NCBI GenBank assembly: GCA_019925095.2
Contig: CM034406.1
Span: 11,713,388 to 11,777,387 of the forward strand
Length of the DNA: 64,000 nucleotides
Reading direction: 5' to 3'
From: Dendrolimus kikuchii
Taxonomy: Eukaryota; Arthropoda; Insecta; Lepidoptera; Lasiocampidae
The notes under the pieces are model-generated. The model made no database searches. It was not told where the DNA came from and worked only from the letters and a program-made list of their open reading frames with translations. Positions 54,805-64,000 of this stretch are shown in pieces (position 1 is the stretch's first letter; every line of letters starts with the position of its first letter). The position numbers were made by a program, and so were the translations under genes.

Positions 54805-55911
54805 TGTGTAAGAGAAAAATAAAATAATTGAATGCTAAAAATTACAAATAATATTGATAAGTAAATGAAGTTATAAATACCACACACTCCGCAGAAAGTA
54901 GTCTAATAAATTTATTGCAAGGTAATACAGAAAGTATGTACTAAAATTAGTATTAGGTTATACACTCCAATTTCCAGAGCTTAGTTATATAAACAAGCTG
55001 TTATTTTATAGTTATCAGATTTACAGACCTGAAATAAAAATAAAGTTCTTAATGTATGCTGCCAAACAATGTATTCTAAATAATTAAAAAAAAACAATAA
55101 TAATGCAGCTGTATATAAGGGTGATGAAGGAAAATACACAAGGAAGTGAAATGCTTACTCTTTCCTATACTTATAAGTGATGTTTATGCATTGTCTGCAA
55201 TAACAATTGGTTTACTACATAGTAACACCCTTAGTAAGTGCATAAACAAAGATTTAGTGTTGCTGATACTGATACAAGATTTTTAGGTTTACAGTACTAT
55301 AAATTTAATTTTAGGATATTTATATAAGACTACAGGTACATAAAGTAATTCTCAATAAAATAAAGATTATGAATTATATCAATGAGACTTTTTGTTATAA
55401 ATTAAATATGTTCTACTTATGTCACATTATTCAATATAGCTGGAAAGTTCTCTACTTGTGAGTTGATAGTCACAAATATGTAGGATGTACCACTGATGAT
55501 ATATATCACAATTCATGTACAAGCATACATACCAAATACTCAACTGCTTGTAAAATACTAAGATAGTTTCACTTTGTTAATTTTCGTCCGGATATACCTG
55601 TATAAATACCACTTGCACTAAAACACAATATCTTCCATGAGATGTGTGAATAGCAAACTGACCCTGAAGAATCCTATTGCTATCTATGTCAGAGCTTGCA
55701 CGTGCTTGTTGGATTGATGAGGGGTAGCGGTAACATCATCGTTGCATCATTGAAATAACATGGTAATTGCCGGTGAACCCTCTGTCGTCCTAAATATGTG
55801 AAGTAAACTTATGCAATTATCTCCGAAGTTCTCAGTGGATGTGCTTTTACGGTTCCTTAAGTCCGTATAGTTAACGGAAAGGCTTTGTATCCTTGCGTCG
55901 AAGGTCACCAG
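54805..55911 (-). other. Gypsy 5' leader
   Basis: About 1.1 kb between the 5' LTR and gag without a convincing ORF. It contains a primer-binding-like site at its start (see next entry). It could hold packaging signals or internal translation signals; none can be named from sequence. Confidence 0.5.
55893..55911 (-). promoter_or_regulatory. Primer binding site candidate
   Basis: On the element strand the LTR is followed by C then TGGTGACCTTCGACGC. TGG complements the tRNA 3' CCA. The matching tRNA was not determined. Confidence 0.6.
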
Positions 55912-56093
55912 TGTGGAGGTATTAGACACCTCCGGGTCGACGGTGAACAAATGAAAATCCAGAATACTCGGATAGTACACTTTAATTCCGTAAGCAGAGC
56001 GTTATAAAAAGACACATTAAAATACCATACCGGTATATCTTTTATGTTAGTGATGTGACGCGCAACTAGTGTTGTGCACATAGTGCCGCCACA
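55912..56093 (-). repeat. 5' LTR of the Gypsy element
   Basis: 182 bp, identical to 50460-50641; right flank CATG is the target duplication. Confidence 0.95.
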
Positions 56094-56289
56094 CATGTAT
56101 ACGCAATATGGTTTAGGTGGAAATCTGCTGAAATAGGTAAAACTATAACTAAAATACAGTATTATAAGATTGATATGAATATTCTCTAACAATTAGCTTT
56201 AAATATTTACGTAAGAACAACAACTAAAGTACTGACATATAACTTTTAAATTAATAGTTTTTGTTAAGCAGAGGCACCATGTGGGATAA

Positions 56290-56690
56290 TATTTATAATT
56301 AGTGCCTGTGGCCAAATGCATCTTGTTTATAGCGTTAAAAATAACGCCGTTAATGATAGTATTAGTTGATATGATTAGTTTATACTTTATAGACATCGAC
56401 ATAGACAACACTATTGTTCACCAAAACAAAAATAAAACACAAGACAATAGTTACTTGGTTATCGCTAAAAGCGATCTCTCCAGGCAAACTGACTCAAAGG
56501 AAGTTCTTAAATTATCTGTATTATGCAACAAGGAATAAAGAAATAAATATATACGTACGTTATCTATCAATATTTAACGTCATTAACAATATCGCATTAC
56601 AAATAATGCAGTAAATTCGCTATATCTACGTGAAATGGTCATTAACCCTAGCATTATCCCAGATGGAACAAGTCGTAAGACTAATATGAA
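56290..56690. repeat. Second copy of the 15180-15740 repeat
   Basis: GTGGCCAAATGCATCTTGTTTATAGCGTTAAAAATAACGCCGTTAATGAT and, later, TTATCTATCAATATTTAACGTCATTAACAATATCGCATTACAAATAAT ... GAAATGGTCATTAACCC ... CCAGATGGAAC. An inverted relative seems to lie near 60120-60230 (ATGCGATATTGTTATTAATTGTTAATGACGTTAAATATTGA). Confidence 0.55.
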
Positions 56691-57249
56691 CATTTTTGTA
56701 CTGTAATTATTATTTAAATCAATTTTAAATATTTACGTCAGAAGACTGCGATTCTGTTATTGTGGTTCAGCAAGTAAATAAGTAGGTAACATGTAACTTT
56801 TAAATCATTCTTTGTAAAGATTATCATAGTCGAATTATATATTAAAAATATTAAAAAATCCGTAACATGCAGTGTGAACATTGTGTGACATTGAATTTAT
56901 TATTCAAAATAACCAACTGAAACAGACTATATAAACGGTGCAAGTCAAGCGTGGACGAAGTCGCGGGCATATCCTAGTTAAAATTGTCAAAAAAATATTT
57001 GATTACAATATGTATAAATGAAATTATTTTCATGTCACATCCACGCTTGCAAAATGTTCTTTGTATTTTAATGTGTGATGGCGTCAGTAAAGGTCAAACA
57101 ACAAAAACAAAGGTCAAAATTTCTTGCAAAATTTATGAAAATAAAAGGAAAATATTAAGTAAGTATTTGTTATTTTACAAAAACAATGGCACACTTTCCA
57201 TATTTAAGATTTTACGGCAGTCATCACGACCGTGACATAGCAGACAAAC

Positions 57250-57500
57250 TACAGGAGAGTCGCGTTTACGGAAACGGGTTAGTTACGTGGGGAACAAATG
57301 TCTAGCCATGCCGCCTCCGCCAGTTCCCTGTCGAAGGGAAAGGCCCAAGAAATGCTAGCTTGACGTTGTGAAGGAGGACAGGCAATTCTCTCTATACCAG
57401 GGATGCGGGAAGATCGCGCTAAGTGAAGAAGAAACAAGAGAGCAGACCCTGAGCATCGCAGCGATCGCTCCGAACGCAACCGGGATTTCACGCTCGGATG
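57250..57500 (+). pseudogene. Possible RTE-type LINE C-terminal scrap (GC-rich)
   Basis: Reads ERPKKC, stop, LDVVKEDRQFSLYQ, then ALSEEETREQ, which resembles the RTE end (GRPKKRWLDxVKEDM...SEEDAxDR). GC is higher than the flanks. Weak match; both-strand ORFs here are otherwise unrecognised. Confidence 0.35.
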
Positions 57501-57573
57501 ATGTTGATGACATGTACAACGTAAAGAAGTCCACGCATATAATTTGTTATTTCAACCATTTGATTTTAAGGGA

Positions 57574-57880
57574 CTTTTTTATTGCATGCGTTCAGCAGAC
57601 AGGCAGCCGGCCCAGCTGATGGACAGCGGTTACCATCGCCTATGCACGTTTGTAACTTTAATGTGCTACCACTCTCTCATTCTCTCAAGGGATACTGGTA
57701 CCTGGCCACTAATGCTGGAACATAAATCAAGGTTGGCATGGCGACATACTCTAGACCAGAGGTGGTAGCCATCTAGGCGGCCAAATATCCTACCACCTGG
57801 CTGTGGGTTGTGTTGTTGCCTATTACGACAGGCCGCTCGGACGCAGGAAATTGTATTATATCTCCATTCCTGCACGGATA
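57574..57880 (-). mobile_element. SINE-like element, full length
   Basis: T-run start, GTTCAGCAGACAGGCAGCCGG, ... GACAGGCCGCTCGGACGCAGGAAATTG ... CCATTCCTGCACGGAT. Inverted relative to 58241-58558, about 360 bp away. Confidence 0.75.
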
Positions 57881-58240
57881 GATTAATAGATAACACTTTA
57901 TTCCTCACCAAATAAACAATTACAAAATGCACGATTTTAATATTGTCATGGTAAAAACAATATGCGGCCTTATCGCTCAAAGCAATCTCTTACATGCAAC
58001 CTAACTTAAAGAATATTTTAAACCAATCTGGCGATTTAGGCGGTACAGAACATTAGATAGGACAAAATTTAAATACAATATTTAAATTTATTATTATAAC
58101 TATTATAAAAAAAAATAATATTTGAACCAATCAAAATATTTTTTTATAAAACATAAAGGAATTATAAAAATTATTATAAATAAAAACTTTATCATATTTT
58201 TTTTTAAACTGCTTTATAATTTAAATCATCAATCAAGTCA

Positions 58241-58558
58241 TTCGTGCAGGAACGGAGAAAGAATACAATTTCCTGCAGCCGGGCGGCCTGTCGTAAGAGG
58301 CGACTAAACAACCCACAGCCAGGTGGTAGGGCATTTGCCCGACTGAATGGCTACCACCCCTGGTCTAAAGCATGTCGCCATAACAACCTTGAGTTGTGTT
58401 CCAGCATTAGTGACCAGGTTCCAGTGACCCTTAAGAGAGCAGCAGCGCATTTGTACCACCTTTGGTGTTGTAAATGTCTATAGGTGATGGTAACCGCTTT
58501 CTATAAAGTGGGCCGTCTGCCTGTTTGCTGCATTCCTGCAATAAAAAAAATAAAAAAA
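58241..58558 (+). mobile_element. SINE-like element, full length
   Basis: TTCGTGCAGGAACGGAGAAAG to CCTGCAATAAAAAAAATAAAAAAAT. With 8887-9206 the best preserved copy. Confidence 0.8.
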
Positions 58559-58654
58559 TACGTAAACTACTTTATAAATTAAACATATACAAACATGTGT
58601 ATAACTATAAGGTATATATTTTTATTAGTTAACAATATAAGAATTAAGTATTAT

Positions 58655-59180
58655 TATTTAAGGAAAGGTCCTTTGTTTTCTGAGTGAATTCTTAAATGTA
58701 GGTACTGTTGTAGCCTCTCTAACAGTAAGAGGCAGCGTATTCCAAAGTTTGTCAGCCAGCACTGTAAATAAGTTATCATAATTTATAGATTAGGTATTTT
58801 AAATTCGAATTCTTATAAATGTTCTACAAGACATCGACCCCTGAGACATCGTATTAGCATATTAATTATGTTAATGGTATAGTTAATCGAATCGGCACAT
58901 ATTGCAAGGTAATGTCGACTACAATGTGGCACAATTAGAATCAACTGCCCATTGTTGCGACGTCCCCGTTACCAGAATACATGGAAACCTTTGTTCGGAA
59001 AAAGATTCCCGTTTTATTTTCTAGTTCAGTCCTGTAATTAGAGCAGAGTAATTTAGAAATGTTTCTATCAGCCAACATCGATTTCAAGATGTACTTTTTG
59101 AAGTATATTATTTTTAATAATCGGTAAACAAAGACATTTGTTAGAACAGTCAACGAATTCAACAAACTTAGCAAGTCGGA
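58655..59180 (-). pseudogene. LINE reverse transcriptase C-terminal fragment
   Basis: On the - strand it ends LADKLWNTLPLTVREATTVP, TFKNSLRKQ, as in Jockey-superfamily C-termini (KLWNSLP...F K..L). Upstream, 59174-58941 is open and may be its continuation (NVFVYRLLKIIYFKKY), but frames are broken between. Confidence 0.55.
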
Positions 59181-59396
59181 TTATGTGGACATTGACTCGT
59201 TTGTGGCTAGTCTAGCATCTGTAAATGCGAATTTAATTAAAGTCTATTATAATAACAATATTTTCATATTATTGTTGATTTTTAAAATGAATGTATTTTA
59301 TATTTTGTTATTTCCTTTGTCATCTGTGGAGGTTTATAAATAGCTATTCTTTAGTTATATTTATAACTTGAGTTTGGAAGACTACAGCTGTTAGCC

Positions 59397-59575
59397 CCCC
59401 AAATAAAATAAAATATTCCCAAGCTAAAGAAGTTACGCTTGTATTGACATCCAGGCTATATATTATAAATAACAGAGGATTCGATTACGAATTTACCATA
59501 CCAGGACTCGAACACGAAGACTGTGTGTTTAGTAAGCTCGGCTGGGAAAGGCTTAGCCCGCTCCATCATAAAGAA
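59397..59575 (-). mobile_element. tRNA-derived SINE (family C)
   Basis: In reverse: TGATGGAGCGGGCTAAGCC (A-box), GTGTTCGAGTCCTGG (B-box), ATGGTAAATTCGTAATCGAA, and the tail end AGCTTGGGAATATTTTATTTTATTTGGGG. Colinear with 30310-30545. Confidence 0.65.
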
Positions 59576-60700
59576 CGTCAATTACGTTTGCATTATAGAA
59601 GAAGTATATGAAATTGTTCCAGTCAAAAACGTACATCTGCCTTTTAAATCATAGGTCATTCTTCTCACATTTTTGGTATTTTTTTTATTATTTGCATAGT
59701 CGAAACTATTAACAATTTATAAATGTCTACCTTAAAGATTAAACTACACTATTAAATAAAATAAAAAACTTAAATAAAAAAAAGTATTATAAGCATATTT
59801 ACAGATAAAAAATATAGTCTAGACCGCTGTCGGTGGAGAGCGTTTCCAAAATGCTGACCGCATTTACTTGCTGTATTGCAACACTGATCCGTTGCCCTAA
59901 ATCTAGGCCAGCCCTTTGCTCACTGGAATTTTTTTGTTAAAAAAATGTTTTGTTAAGCAGATATAAAAAAAAAAAACTTAAGACTCATTCAATCTAAAAA
60001 TATTATTTTTTAGCCATAGAACGGCGAAAAGCGAGAGAAGAATATACCTGTGGTGCTATTTGTAGAAGCTCTAAAGAAATGTTTTTACTAAAAGATTGTT
60101 ATTCTTATGCTAATGCTCCACCTGGAATAACATTATAGTTGTTGACCGTTTAATGCGTTAGGGATTTGGGATGCGATATTGTTATTAATTGTTAATGACG
60201 TTAAATATTGACAAATAACATACACTAATGTAGCTAGCCGTTAATAAATAAGACGCGTTTGGCAACAGTCAACAACTATAACATGTATATTTCATTTATG
60301 CTTTCACTCTATATAATATCGGTAACTAAACAGTACAACGCACGCACCGCTTAACCCTTTTACATCCAAAACTCTCCGGATATCCCAGAGTGGGGTAGCA
60401 ATGTAACGATTGTATTTGATCCGGATATTGGACCGCAATCATATAGGTATATGTATACAAGCACCACTATCGTTTAGTTCACCTAAATGGAGACAATATT
60501 AAACGACGTTGTTGAAGCAAAAGGCTTTCTATTATTAAGCCACCATTATATTTGTCTATTGTAGACATTAACAGTAGGACTGGTTTAAATTTTAATTTCC
60601 TCAGCTGATTATTAAGCTAGCTATTGTGGATGTTTCTCATAAGGTAAAATATTGATACCTTAAGAAAACCAAAGTAACCCCACAAAGTTCAGAAAATTGA
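59576..60700. other. Intergenic stretch without a gene
   Basis: A+T-rich; a possible inverted relative of the 56290 repeat near 60120-60230. Composition changes sharply at about 60710. Confidence 0.4.
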
Positions 60701-60710
60701 CAGGTACGCA

Positions 60711-62749
60711 ATGCTAGTGGGTCGGCCACATCTGTCGCAAGTCATACTTCAAATTGCCCAGACGTCGGGCAATCTGAAGGGGGGCTACGTGCGTCGGCTG
60801 AAGGATGCCGCGAACAGGTTGTCGGACATTGTCGACACCCTGGCCACGCGGAATCCGGAAACCGAGGCATGGAGGCTCGGAAACGAAAATGCGCGTTTGC
60901 GCATGGAATTGAACTCATTGCGGGGGGAAAATCTTTCCTACCGTAAGGAGTTTGAGGAAATGCGCAAGGCCCTAAAGGCCTCCGCTCCGGCTGTGGAGCC
61001 GGCGCCCACTGTTGTGGCGACGCCGCCCCCCGTACCCGTCAAGCGGAAGGCCCGGGCTGTCGCGGCGGAGGTGGCGGCGATTCCGGAACCGCCCGCCGCG
61101 CTCGCTGCGGCTAAAAAACCGCGTCCGGCCCCTGCTGCGGTAGCAGGGCCAAAACCGGTTCCCGTCGACGGGACGAAATCGGCCGCGGCGCCCGCCGACG
61201 GGGCAGCGCCGACGTCCATCCCGATCGGGCCTGGCGGCGGGGAGTTCGATGCGTTTTTGCGAGTCGTGCTCGACGCCGTCGCGCCGTTCGTTCGCGCGCA
61301 ATTTGCCGCGATTGAGGACCGGCTGAACCCCGCGCCGACCCTCCGTCCGCCGCTCGCGGCCGACCGAGGTAAGGCGCCGGCGCCCAGACCGGCGCCTCGC
61401 GACCAGGCCACCGGAAGGCCAAGACCGGTCACGGCTGCCGCCGCTGTCCGGCGAGGTCTGGGGGAAGCAAGTACCCCGGTCCCGGTGGAGGTGGTGGCGG
61501 CCCCGGCCGTCGGGGTGGCAGGCTCCCCACTGTCACCGGCCCCCCAAAAAAAGAAGCACAGGGGGGGCGTGAAGCGGACGCTCAGAAAGCAGCGGAGGGC
61601 GGCGCCCGGCGCCGCCGCTGCTTCAGCGGCCTCCGCTACGGTGCCCGCGCCTGTGGTGCCGGCCCCCAGGCAGCGGGCGGCGCTCGCGGCCGCGACACCG
61701 GTCGTCGCGGCGCCCGTCGTCCGCGCTCGCGTCACGCACGTCGCGCCGCCACTGGCGCCCGGGGCCCCCCCCCCCCCCCCCCGGGGGGGGCGGGGGCCAC
61801 GGTCGTCAAGCGGAAAAAGGGTAAAGGGGCGAGGGCCGACGGGCCCCCTCCCCTCCCCCAGGCGCAAGCTGCTCCCCTGCCGACGGGGCGGGGGCAGCAA
61901 CAGCGGAAACAGGCTGCAAAGCCTGCGGTCGTATTCCGCGAGCCGAAGTCGGCCGCAGTTATCATTAAACTGCTGCCGGCAGCGGCCGCGAAGGGTGTCG
62001 GTTATCGCGAGGTCTTTGCAAAGGCCTCGACGGTGGTCGACATCGCGGCCATGGGCCTCCGCGAGGGGCTGAAGGTGGTGCGGACCGTCAGGGACGCGCG
62101 TCTCCTCGAGTTCCAGCCGGGACCCGAGAGCGCGGCCAAGGCGGACCGCGTCGCCGAGGCTCTGCGCGGAGCCCTTGTAGGGATGGCTGAGGTCGTCCGC
62201 CCCGTAAAGCGTGGGGAGCTTTACGTCTCTGGGCTGAACGAATCAGTCACGGTCGATGGGCTGAGTGACGCGATCGCGCGCGCCGGCAATTGCCGGCGCG
62301 ACGACGTGCGCACGAAGCACATCGGTACAGGACCGGGCGGTTTGGGCGCATCATACGTGATGTGCCCCGTCGCTGCTGCCAAAGCCATCGTCGAGCTGGG
62401 CTACCTCGTGGTAGGTTTCACCTCGGCGAGGGTGGAGGCACTGGAAGCCAGACCGATACGTTGTTACCGGTGTTACAACGTCGGCCATGGCACTCAGACC
62501 TGTCCGGACACGTGCCCGGACCGGACTAACTTGTGTCTCCGCTGCGGTAAGAGCGGACACAAGATGCCAGACTGCACGGCTCGGAACCCCCACTGCGCGG
62601 CGTGCGCGGCGGGGGGACTCAACGCTGCCCACCCCACGTTAGCGAGGTTCTGCCAGCCTCCCTACGTAAAGGGCAAATTCGTCCATCCGAGGACGAAACA
62701 ACGTACGGGTGCATCGGGAGTACGCGCAATGGACACCTCCAATGCCTAG
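60711..62749 (+). pseudogene. R1-clade-like LINE ORF1 (Gag-like, three zinc knuckles), one frameshift
   Basis: The N-terminal part (60711 on) has a coiled-coil region (GGYVRRLKDAANRLSDIVDT, ENARLRMELNSLRGE), then a long Ala/Pro-rich linker. The C-terminal part continues in another frame (AVVFREPKSAAVIIKLLP, GYREVFAKASTVVDIAAMGL) and has CYRCYNVGHGTQTC, CLRCGKSGHKMPDC, and CAAC...H...C zinc knuckles, then TAG at 62747. The frame changes at a run of 18 C and 8 G (61765-61790), so one base gained or lost there explains it. It may be a sequencing or assembly error. Very GC-rich against its flanks. Being GC-rich and starting at a sharp border, the copy may be 5'-truncated. The protein packages the LINE RNA. 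Confidence 0.75.
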
Positions 62750-64000
62750 TACGCCCGTAACAGTACTATTTCAGGCGAACGTAAACCACTCCCCCACCGC
62801 TCAGGACTTGTGCCTGCAGGCGATGGCGGAGTGGCAAGCGAACTTGGCCGTAATAAGCGAACCTTATTACGTGCCGCCTTGCGGCAATTGGGTGGGCGAC
62901 CTCGACGACGTGGTAGCGGTGGTGGCCAGAGCCGGATCTGGCACACCGCTTACATGTCTCGAAAGAGGAAAGGGCTATGCGGTGGCGGAGAGTGGGAGTA
63001 TCGTCGTCATAGGCGTTTACTTTTCACGTAACCGCCCCCTGGCGGAGTTCGAGCTTCGCTTGGACGCCATCAGGGCTGCCATAGGCAGACTGTTGCCTAA
63101 AACGATTTTCGTGATGGGCGACTTTAACGCAAAGCACTGTTCCTGGGGAATTGCGTTCACGGAACCTAGAGGCCGGGCGGTTGAGGAATGGGCTCTTCAA
63201 TCCGGCCTGACCATATTGAACCAGGGATCGGTCCAGACCTGCGTGCGCGCGCGGGGTGGATCGGTCATCGACCTGTCATTCGCCACTCATGCGGCCGCCC
63301 GCAGAGTTGTCGGATGGAGGGTGCTGGAGGAGGTGGAGTCGCTCTCTGATCATCGGTACATCAGATTTGAGCTTACCCCCTCCTCCGGTCCGAGCCCTGT
63401 TCATCGCCCCCCTCTCCTCCCGCGTTGGGCCCTTACCAAGCTCGATCCGGAGCAGGCCGAGGAGTGGGTACTCACGGAAAGCTGGGCCTACCCAGCCGAA
63501 TTCGCGAACTTGAAGTCGCAGGCAGAGCACATGCGCAAGACCCTGACGAGGGTTTGCGACGCGGCGATGCCTCGCGTCTCCAAGCGGCAGCCTCCGTGCA
63601 AGCAGGTCCACTGGTGGACCGAGGAGCTGGGCGAGATGCGAAAGGCAGTTCGCATCATCAGCCACAGGCTCAAACGCTGCAGGGCGCGCACGTCCTCCGG
63701 ACTACGTCGCGGAAAATGGACTCGTGGGCGAGTTTAGGGAGGCCAGAAAGGCCCTTTCGATTGCAATACTGCAAGCGAAAGCCCGGGCTCGGGCCGAGCT
63801 CCTCGAGACGCTCGATCGGGACCCTTGGGGGCGTCCGTACCGTGGGGCCCGCAACACGTTGCGGCCTTGCACATCCACGGTCACGGAAACGCTCGAACCC
63901 GAGGTGCTCCGGTCGGTTATCGACGGGCTCTTCCCGGAACCGGGAAACTTTACTCCCCCCAGTATGGGTCCACCCGTTCCCGACACCCCCACGGACGAGG
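62742..64000 (+). pseudogene. R1-clade-like LINE ORF2, endonuclease part (cut by window)
   Basis: Start ATG at 62742 overlaps the ORF1 stop (AATGCCTAG); an upstream in-frame ATG at 62709 also exists. APE-type endonuclease: QANVNHSP, LAVISEPYYVP, MGDFNAKHCSWG, RGRAVEEWALQSG, GSVIDLSFA, SDHRYIRFEL. It hits a stop at 63737. The correct reading continues in another frame from about 63700 (GEFREARKALSIAILQAKAR, DRDPWGRPYRGARN, and on to the window end), so one indel lies near 63700. RT domain lies beyond the window. It makes the target nick and cDNA. Clade assignment rests on the three-knuckle ORF1, ORF overlap and the RDPWGRPY motif. Confidence 0.75.

Larger units (their letters stand above)
50460..56093 (-). 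mobile_element. Intact Ty3/Gypsy LTR retrotransposon (5634 bp)
   Basis: Two 182-bp LTRs that I read as identical, TG...CA ends, 4-bp target duplication CATG (50456-50459 and 56094-56097), purine-rich tract beside the 3' LTR, a primer-binding-like site beside the 5' LTR, and uninterrupted gag and pol ORFs. Identical LTRs mean very recent insertion. There is no env-like ORF: only about 170 bp separate pol from the 3' LTR. The leader between the 5' LTR and gag is unusually long, about 1.1 kb. The element order on the - strand is LTR, leader, gag, pol, LTR. Confidence 0.95.

Noticed and set aside
60938..61900. 320-codon ORF on the - strand
   Set aside because: Shadow of the GC-rich ORF1 coding strand; Gly/Ala/Pro-rich with no domain.

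Overview
The window is eukaryotic nuclear DNA, most likely from a moth or butterfly. This rests on low GC (except the last 3.3 kb), spliced genes, and an extreme density of interspersed repeats whose tails and ends resemble lepidopteran families. There are tRNA-derived SINEs with a GGAGGCC...CAGCAGTGGGAC tail, repeats with a GCCCGCGACTTCGTCC core, and RTE-type LINE ends followed by (ATGT)n. No bacterial-type operons, rRNA or CRISPR arrays are seen. The species cannot be fixed from the sequence alone.

One host gene is well supported. It is a six-exon short-chain dehydrogenase/reductase of the HSD17B12 / very-long-chain 3-oxoacyl-CoA reductase type, + strand, 9789 to 42667. All introns are GT-AG, phases join exactly, and the product is 314 residues. 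Its introns (15.7, 5.0, 3.4, 7.5 and 0.28 kb) are filled with transposons. A decayed or alternative copy of its last coding segment sits 73 bp downstream.

Region by region: 1-2130 is a giant foldback structure built of short tandem repeats. 2.1-9.6 kb holds MITEs, a mariner relic, a solo LTR and SINEs. Intron 1 (9.9-25.7 kb) holds two copies of a CR1/Jockey-type LINE, two more solo-LTR-type copies and several MITEs. Introns 2-4 hold nested SINEs, a Jockey-type LINE fragment, a hAT relic, RTE fragments and local duplications. 43-50 kb holds MITEs and RTE ends, plus a pair of tiny in-frame ORFs, each with one membrane segment, separated by 6 nt (48910-49164). 50460-56093 is an intact Ty3/Gypsy retrotransposon with identical 182-bp LTRs. 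From 60.7 kb to the end the GC content jumps and an R1-clade-like LINE (ORF1 with three zinc knuckles, then an APE endonuclease ORF2) runs off the window.

The candidates most worth a second look are the two-microprotein locus, the foldback at the left edge, the duplicated last exon of the reductase gene, and a SINE-like family that shares its 3' end with the resident LINE.
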